A stretch of 64,000 bases of DNA. Origin: UBA6623 sp965217195 (GTDB lineage: Bacteria; Acidobacteriota; Terriglobia; Bryobacterales; UBA6623). Below the pieces are notes generated by a model, which had not been told where the DNA came from, ran no database searches, and saw only the letters and a list, made by a program, of their open reading frames with translations. The translations under genes and the position numbers were made by a program. Shown piece after piece: positions 60,497 through 64,000 of the stretch (positions within the stretch are counted from its first letter, which is position 1; every line of letters starts with the position of its first letter). Location: positions 1 to 64,000 of the forward strand of contig CBDCHL010000004.1 in NCBI GenBank assembly GCA_965217195.1. Reading direction: 5' to 3'.

Positions 60497-60913
60497 GTGT
60501 CCTCGGAAGAGAAACCACGCTTCGTTTTTGCGTCAGCGCTTGCTCCGCTGCCGGCGGCTGCTTTGGCGGCGGCGGTTTTTTTAGTCGCGATCTACTTCCC
60601 CGACTTGGACTCCACCGACGACACGCCTCGGCGCGCGGCGGCTATGTTGTTGGCCTTGCTCCCCTTCGCCTACTTATGCCTGGGGGTGATGCTCTATTTG
60701 ACGGCGCGCGTGGCGAACTCGTTGGGGAAGCTTTCGAGGCGCTTGCTGTTGGTCGTGGGATGTCTGTTGGCCCTCTTATTCGCCGCAAGCGCTGCTTCGA
60801 CGAGCCCCTACGGGCTGGAGGACGCCCTAATTACCTTTGCGGTTTTCGCGACCGTAGGACTTGTAGGCCTGCTGGGCACCGTGCTCACCTGGTGGCGTTT
60901 GGCACGGGTTTGA
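60497..60913 (+). CDS. Small integral membrane protein, 138 aa
   Basis: No family is recognised. Four predicted membrane helices are visible: ALAPLPAAALAAAVFLVAIY, RAAAMLLALLPFAYLCLGVM with LYLTARVANSL, LLLVVGCLLALLFAASAAS and LITFAVFATVGLVGLLGTVL. The start is taken as GTG at 60497 (SSEEKPRF follows), but a TTG at 60488 is possible. It lies between two occurrences of the dispersed repeat family, followed after 107 bp by the 82-residue protein gene on the same strand. Confidence 0.55.
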   Translation: MSSEEKPRFVFASALAPLPAAALAAAVFLVAIYFPDLDSTDDTPRRAAAMLLALLPFAYLCLGVMLYLTARVANSLGKLSRRLLLVVGCLLALLFAASAASTSPYGLEDALITFAVFATVGLVGLLGTVLTWWRLARV

Positions 60914-60930
60914 GGGCGACGCCCTTGACC

Positions 60931-60965
60931 CCCGTTCGACCGTCAGGTGCTGAAAAATGCCGCCG
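60931..60965. repeat. Terminal fragment of the dispersed element
   Basis: CGACCGTCAGGTGCTGAAAAATGC matches the right terminus CGACCGTCAGGTGGTGAGAAATGC of the complete element, with two changes. Only the outer ~30 bp are present, again just after a stop codon (60911-60913). Confidence 0.6.
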
Positions 60966-61019
60966 GGGTCTTGCGGCGACGGCTCGCCGAACTCGAACAG
61001 TTCACGAACCGGCACTATT

Positions 61020-61268
61020 ATGAGGGTCGTGAGCGCGACACTGCGTGTCCACTGCTACGCGGGCCACAAAGCAGACGAGAGGCCCGTACGTTTTGAGCTG
61101 GACGGCCGCAACTACTTCGTCGACGAGATCGTCGATCGCTGGTACGGCCCCTCAGATACCTTCTTCAAGGTCCGGGCAGACGACGGAAACCTGTACATCC
61201 TCAGTCATCCGCTAGCTTCGCCCGACTCAGAGTGGCGGCTGGAGTCTTTCCGACAAGTCCGCGTCTGA
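61020..61268 (+). CDS. Conserved small protein, 82 aa, function unknown
   Basis: The product reads LRVHCYAGHKADERPVRFEL, DGRNYFVDEIVDRWYGPSDT and FFKVRADDGNLYILSHPLAS, a compact all-beta pattern ending RLESFRQVRV. It resembles a small protein family seen in Acidobacteria and Deltaproteobacteria, with a Y-A-G-x-K-A-D-E-x-P opening and W-Y-G-P-x-x-x-x-F-K-V-R-A-D-D-G-N core, whose function is not known to me. The ATG at 61020 is chosen; the upstream frame overlaps repeat sequence. Confidence 0.75.
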   Translation: MRVVSATLRVHCYAGHKADERPVRFELDGRNYFVDEIVDRWYGPSDTFFKVRADDGNLYILSHPLASPDSEWRLESFRQVRV

Positions 61269-61328
61269 TGGCTCATCCCGTCAACTGGCAAAGTTCGGGA
61301 GCTGCTGGCCCCAATCCGCGGAAGCGGA

Positions 61329-61692
61329 TATGTCAACGGGTATAGCCCGCCGGCCATCGTTTGCGCCTTGTACTTAGGCCAGAGAATTCCGACGCTCGAT
61401 CCCCACGTCGACGACGTCTACCCGATGGTCTACCCGTCGCACTTCCAGCAAGGCAGCTTCGGCTTCGAAGATCCCAACGAAAACCCCGGCTACATCCTGA
61501 GCGCGAGCTACAAGGCCGCAATCAAGAAGGTGTCGGATCCCAAAAAGGTTGTGCCGATGATCCAGTCATTTTGGCACCAACCAGCAAGTCCGCGCCCAGC
61601 TGGACGCCGTAGCCGGAGAGAAGATGCCCGGGTATATCGCTTGGAACCCCCGAGGCAACTACGACCTGCTGGAGCAGGCCTTGGCAACTTGA
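61329..61692 (+). pseudogene. 3' remnant of a DUF4015-type putative glycosidase
   Basis: The first frame reads GQRIPTLDPHVDDVYPMVYP then SHFQQGSFGFEDPNENPGYI and KKVVPMIQSF, matching the catalytic-barrel end of DUF4015/GHL13-type putative glycoside hydrolases (V-D-x-V-x-P-M-x-Y-P-S-H-F). After a frameshift near 61570-61590 the next frame reads GTNQQVRAQLDAVAGEKMPG, then YIAWNPRGNYDLLEQALAT and stop, the family's C-terminus. The N-terminal two thirds are absent. Confidence 0.7.
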
Positions 61693-62123
61693 AACTTGCT
61701 CGACGCTCAGTCGGGAGAGGTTCCGGCTCCGACGATTCCACTTGGGGAAGATCGGGAGGGATTCTTTAATCGGTGTCGGTCACCGATCCCCCCCCCCCGA
61801 CCGATCTCCCCGATCTCCAACTTTCCGCAACGCGCAACGTTGCATGTTACACTTGCGTCTGATCGAGAGTTTTCGACACCGGGGCCTGTTCCCGACTTTC
61901 GACTTTGTCCGACTTTTTCCTGTCCCATCGGAGGTGGCCTTCCGAGGTAGAGACGACCGACTCGGTCGAGAATAGCGCCTGCTGCTATTTCACGGATATC
62001 ACCAACCTTCGTGAGAAGCTGGCCAAGGGGTGCAACCGGTCTGCTGCTTGCGACGCCTTTTCCCTCCGAGGGGAGATCATCAGGCTTAGGCCGCAATGCG
62101 GGTCTGACTAGCGAGACCCGGAC
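61693..62123. other. 431-bp gap with a C11 homopolymer, nothing recognised
   Basis: It holds a long C run near 61790-61798, where sequence accuracy may be poor, and a GGAGATC-rich stretch. Short reading frames show no family features. It separates the glycosidase remnant from the helix-rich gene cluster, whose genes point toward it. Confidence 0.4.
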
Positions 62124-62492
62124 TTAGGCCGCCTTCACGCGCCTTGTGCTGCTGTTAAGGGTGTCGAAGGCGTCCGCGATCAGCTTCAGGCCCGCCGTGG
62201 CCGCCGCGTCCTGAACGGAGATCTGCTTGACTTTGGCGAGGAGGGCCTGGACGGCGGCGATCTCTGCCGGAGTGGGCGCTCTCACCACGACGCTCGCGGC
62301 CTGGATCTCGTTCTTGATCTGGTTGAAGGTCTGCTGTCTCCGAAGCGCGCGAGTTCGCAGCCTCACGGACTGGGACACGTCCTCGCCGAGAACCCGCTTC
62401 AGGGCGATCACATCGTTCAGCTTCAGCCAGGTCTGGTGGCAGACCTCTTCGGCCGCGGAGATGGTTTTGAGTGCATCCGTCTTCTTGCTCAT
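62124..62492 (-). CDS. Helical hypothetical protein, 122 aa
   Basis: Not recognised. It is almost entirely alpha-helical by composition, with heptad-like stretches (KLNDVIALKRVLGEDVSQSV, RRQQTFNQIKNEIQAASVVV, IAAVQALLAKVKQISVQDAA). There is no signal peptide. It is the last of three same-strand genes (63121-64000, 62541-63092, 62124-62492) with gaps of 28 and 48 bp, so probably an operon. Confidence 0.7.
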   Translation of the reverse strand: MSKKTDALKTISAAEEVCHQTWLKLNDVIALKRVLGEDVSQSVRLRTRALRRQQTFNQIKNEIQAASVVVRAPTPAEIAAVQALLAKVKQISVQDAAATAGLKLIADAFDTLNSSTRRVKAA

Positions 62493-62540
62493 GTTTGGGA
62501 CGTTTCCCTTCGTTTGAGAAGGTTGTATGGCTAATCGTTT

Positions 62541-63092
62541 CTATTGGCCTGGGGCCGCCTGCGCGGCCTTGAAGTCCTTGTAGGCCGAGTCCACGAAGCC
62601 AGCCGCGAACTTGGCCAACGCGGCTTTGCTCTGGGCCTCGCTCAACACGCGCAGCTTCTTGAGCAGGGCGTCAATCTCGCCGGAGCTGGCATCCAGCTTT
62701 GTCTCGACCTGCGCAAGCTGAGCGGCGACGTCATCGATTCTGGTCTGGCGGGCTCTCTCTTTGGTCAACCAGGCCTTCAGGAAGTCGGTAAGAAATTTCT
62801 CAATGTCAGCCGGGCCTGTCCTCTTGGCCGCCGCGAACTCCTCGGCTTCCTTCGTGAGGAAAAGCTCGAAGTCGTCCGGCCGGGCCTTCAAGAGCCCATC
62901 GGCCATGGTCTCTTGCTCCTGCCGGTAGTAGTTTGATTCGGCCCTCGCCTTCTCTTGCACCTCGAGCTTGACCGCCAGGAGCTGGTCCGCCGCGCTTCGC
63001 GCGCTGGTCCGCATCAGGGCCTGCGTCTGGCAACCGGAGGCGAGCAGGCCCACGGCGCCAAGCGCGTATCCGATCATGATGTTTTTCCTCAT
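62541..63092 (-). CDS. Coiled-coil lipoprotein, 183 aa
   Basis: The lipobox is clear (GYALGAVGLLASGCQTQ, with Cys21). The mature protein is a long charged helix (RSAADQLLAVKLEVQEKARA, LTDFLKAWLTKERARQTRID, AAQLAQVETKLDASSGEIDA), followed by KAALAKFAAGFVDSAYKDFK. No family is recognised. It is the middle gene of the presumed three-gene operon and probably the envelope-anchored partner of the other two. Confidence 0.75.
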   Translation of the reverse strand: MRKNIMIGYALGAVGLLASGCQTQALMRTSARSAADQLLAVKLEVQEKARAESNYYRQEQETMADGLLKARPDDFELFLTKEAEEFAAAKRTGPADIEKFLTDFLKAWLTKERARQTRIDDVAAQLAQVETKLDASSGEIDALLKKLRVLSEAQSKAALAKFAAGFVDSAYKDFKAAQAAPGQ

Positions 63093-63120
63093 GGTCGTCG
63101 TCCTCCTTGTTCAGCACTCG

Positions 63121-64000
63121 CTAGAGCTGGCTCGCGATGGCGCCGGTGGCCAGAACGTTCGCCGCCATGAGCACCATCTGTGCCGCTTGCTGCGGAGTCA
63201 CGCCACCCTGGTAGTAGATCCGCAGCGCCTCCGTAACCTGCCCGACCAGATCGATCCGTTGACGGCTGTTGATCCGGGACACGCGGACGCTGTGCAGGTG
63301 CAGCTCGGCGGCGGCCGCTACCGCCTGCTGCGCGTCGAAGGCCTGCTCGGCAAAGAGTATGACACCCAGGGAGGCGATGAAATTCCCTGCCTCGATGCCG
63401 AAGCGCTCCTGCCATTCCTTCTTGCAGCTCTCCAAAACGCCGGTCGGGTTCTCGGCGGCCTCGGCGGCCTCGAACGATTTCTGGACGAACTGGGCAAAGG
63501 ATGGGGCATCCGCCCAATTTTTCTGCCGGCATTTCTTGCGATCGAGTACGGTCGGACTAGCAAGAAACTCTTTGCGCAGGTCCTTCGCCGCCTCTTTGTA
63601 TTCGTCGTCGGTTCCGACCAGAATCAGGGCTGGCAAGAAGAGCTCACCGGGGTAGAGCAGATCGCGCTTGGTGAGGCCTTCCTGAAGGGCCTGCATGGCC
63701 TCCAGGTGCTGGCGCATCTCCTGTAGCCGCTCCGTCTCTGAAGCCGCCAGATCCTGGCCCGCTTGCAGTAGCAGCCGACTGCTTTCCTGCACAAGGGGAT
63801 CGGTTCGGACGCTATTGATGAACTCCTTCGCACTGGTGACGCCGGCGGTGACAGCGGTCTGGATGCCGGCTTTCTCGGACCTGCTGTCCTTGCCCTTCAT
63901 CGAACTCATCGCCTTGCCGATGTTGGCCTGGACCTTGGTGACCTGCCCAAGGCGCTTCTTGACAGTATCAAGCACCGTCTCGATCCTCGAATCCGTCGGT
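63121..64000 (-). CDS. Helical hypothetical protein, N-terminus beyond the window
   Basis: At least 293 residues. The frame stays open from the window edge through PTDSRIETVLDTVKKRLGQV, so the start may lie outside; the GTG at 63975 is a possible internal start. It is rich in helices (SSRLLLQAGQDLAASETERL, RQHLEAMQALQEGLTKRDLL, FVQKSFEAAEAAENPTGVLE) and ends TPQQAAQMVLMAANVLATGA. A short C-terminal hydrophobic patch is present but no clear membrane segment. No family is recognised. It is the first visible gene of the three-gene cluster. Confidence 0.7.
   Translation of the reverse strand, partial: PTDSRIETVLDTVKKRLGQVTKVQANIGKAMSSMKGKDSRSEKAGIQTAVTAGVTSAKEFINSVRTDPLVQESSRLLLQAGQDLAASETERLQEMRQHLEAMQALQEGLTKRDLLYPGELFLPALILVGTDDEYKEAAKDLRKEFLASPTVLDRKKCRQKNWADAPSFAQFVQKSFEAAEAAENPTGVLESCKKEWQERFGIEAGNFIASLGVILFAEQAFDAQQAVAAAAELHLHSVRVSRINSRQRIDLVGQVTEALRIYYQGGVTPQQAAQMVLMAANVLATGAIASQL

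Noticed and set aside
61785..61800. Long C homopolymer as a phase-variable tract
   Set aside because: It is not within or next to an identifiable gene, and homopolymer length is often unreliable in assemblies.

Overview
The window reads as high-GC chromosomal DNA of an Acidobacteriota bacterium, most like the Solibacter/Bryobacter group. The evidence is a Solibacter-type C-terminal domain (TIGR03437 family) on an SBBP-repeat/DUF11 surface protein, remnants of N-terminal lobes of acidobacterial Ser/Thr kinases, PQQ enzymes, a secreted formamidase-like protein, Tat-exported oxidoreductases and many short GC-rich hairpin repeats. No rRNA, tRNA or CRISPR array was recognised.

The dominant structure is a very large inverted repeat. 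Positions 1-9423 are the reverse complement of 39755-49177 (x maps to 49178-x). I noticed one substitution in 9.4 kb. The arms flank a 30.3-kb unique segment. The right arm is in natural context: an intact gene runs across its inner edge at 39755, and another runs past 49177. The left arm ends abruptly at 9423 inside a truncated copy of the surface-protein gene, 200 bp from an IS1380-family transposase gene, and it runs off the window at base 1. Each arm carries an SdiA-regulated-like secreted protein, an unknown 208-residue protein, a PAS-domain protein, a small basic protein, an acyl-CoA dehydrogenase, a decayed secreted protein behind a decayed kinase 5' end, a parvulin-type lipoprotein, a secreted acetamidase/formamidase behind a second kinase 5' fragment, and the TIGR03437 domain.

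The central segment (9424-39754) is an accessory region. It holds an IS1380-type transposase fused in frame to a secreted-protein N-terminus, a SnoaL-like protein, a 365-bp-offset duplication with an IS3-type remnant, a Gfo/Idh/MocA oxidoreductase, acetaldehyde dehydrogenase with 4-hydroxy-2-oxovalerate aldolase (lower meta-cleavage pathway), an HpcH/HpaI aldolase, a soluble-type PQQ glucose dehydrogenase with a cytochrome c tail, and a two-domain metallo-beta-lactamase-fold protein. It also holds an IS630 element with an A AAA AAG frameshift site, a group II intron, an NHL beta-propeller protein, a HupE/UreJ-like membrane protein, a cupin and a PQQ alcohol dehydrogenase with an N-terminal haem domain. 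Two identical 1049-bp IS1595-family copies sit at 19236-20284 and 37667-38715, each with its own 8-bp target duplication. The second interrupts the surface-protein gene, which also carries a 40-bp frameshifting tandem duplication.

From 49178 to 64000 the content is mostly chromosomal: a Crp/Fnr regulator, an ECF sigma factor with zinc-finger anti-sigma, a deoxyhypusine-synthase-like protein, a Tat-exported aldo/keto reductase, a DUF4097 lipoprotein, DNA polymerase X, a membrane-anchored PQQ-propeller protein, an outer-membrane beta-barrel gene with a one-base frameshift, a decayed DUF4015-type glycosidase, and a terminal set of three helix-rich genes of unknown function.

No defence system or biosynthetic cluster is evident. 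The most unusual signals are the inverted repeat and its IS-linked junction, a dispersed inverted-terminus element placed at gene ends, kinase 5' ends acting as apparent leaders for secreted-protein genes, a recurrent GGTANAAT promoter motif, and tandem terminator-like hairpins on the strand opposite their flanking genes.
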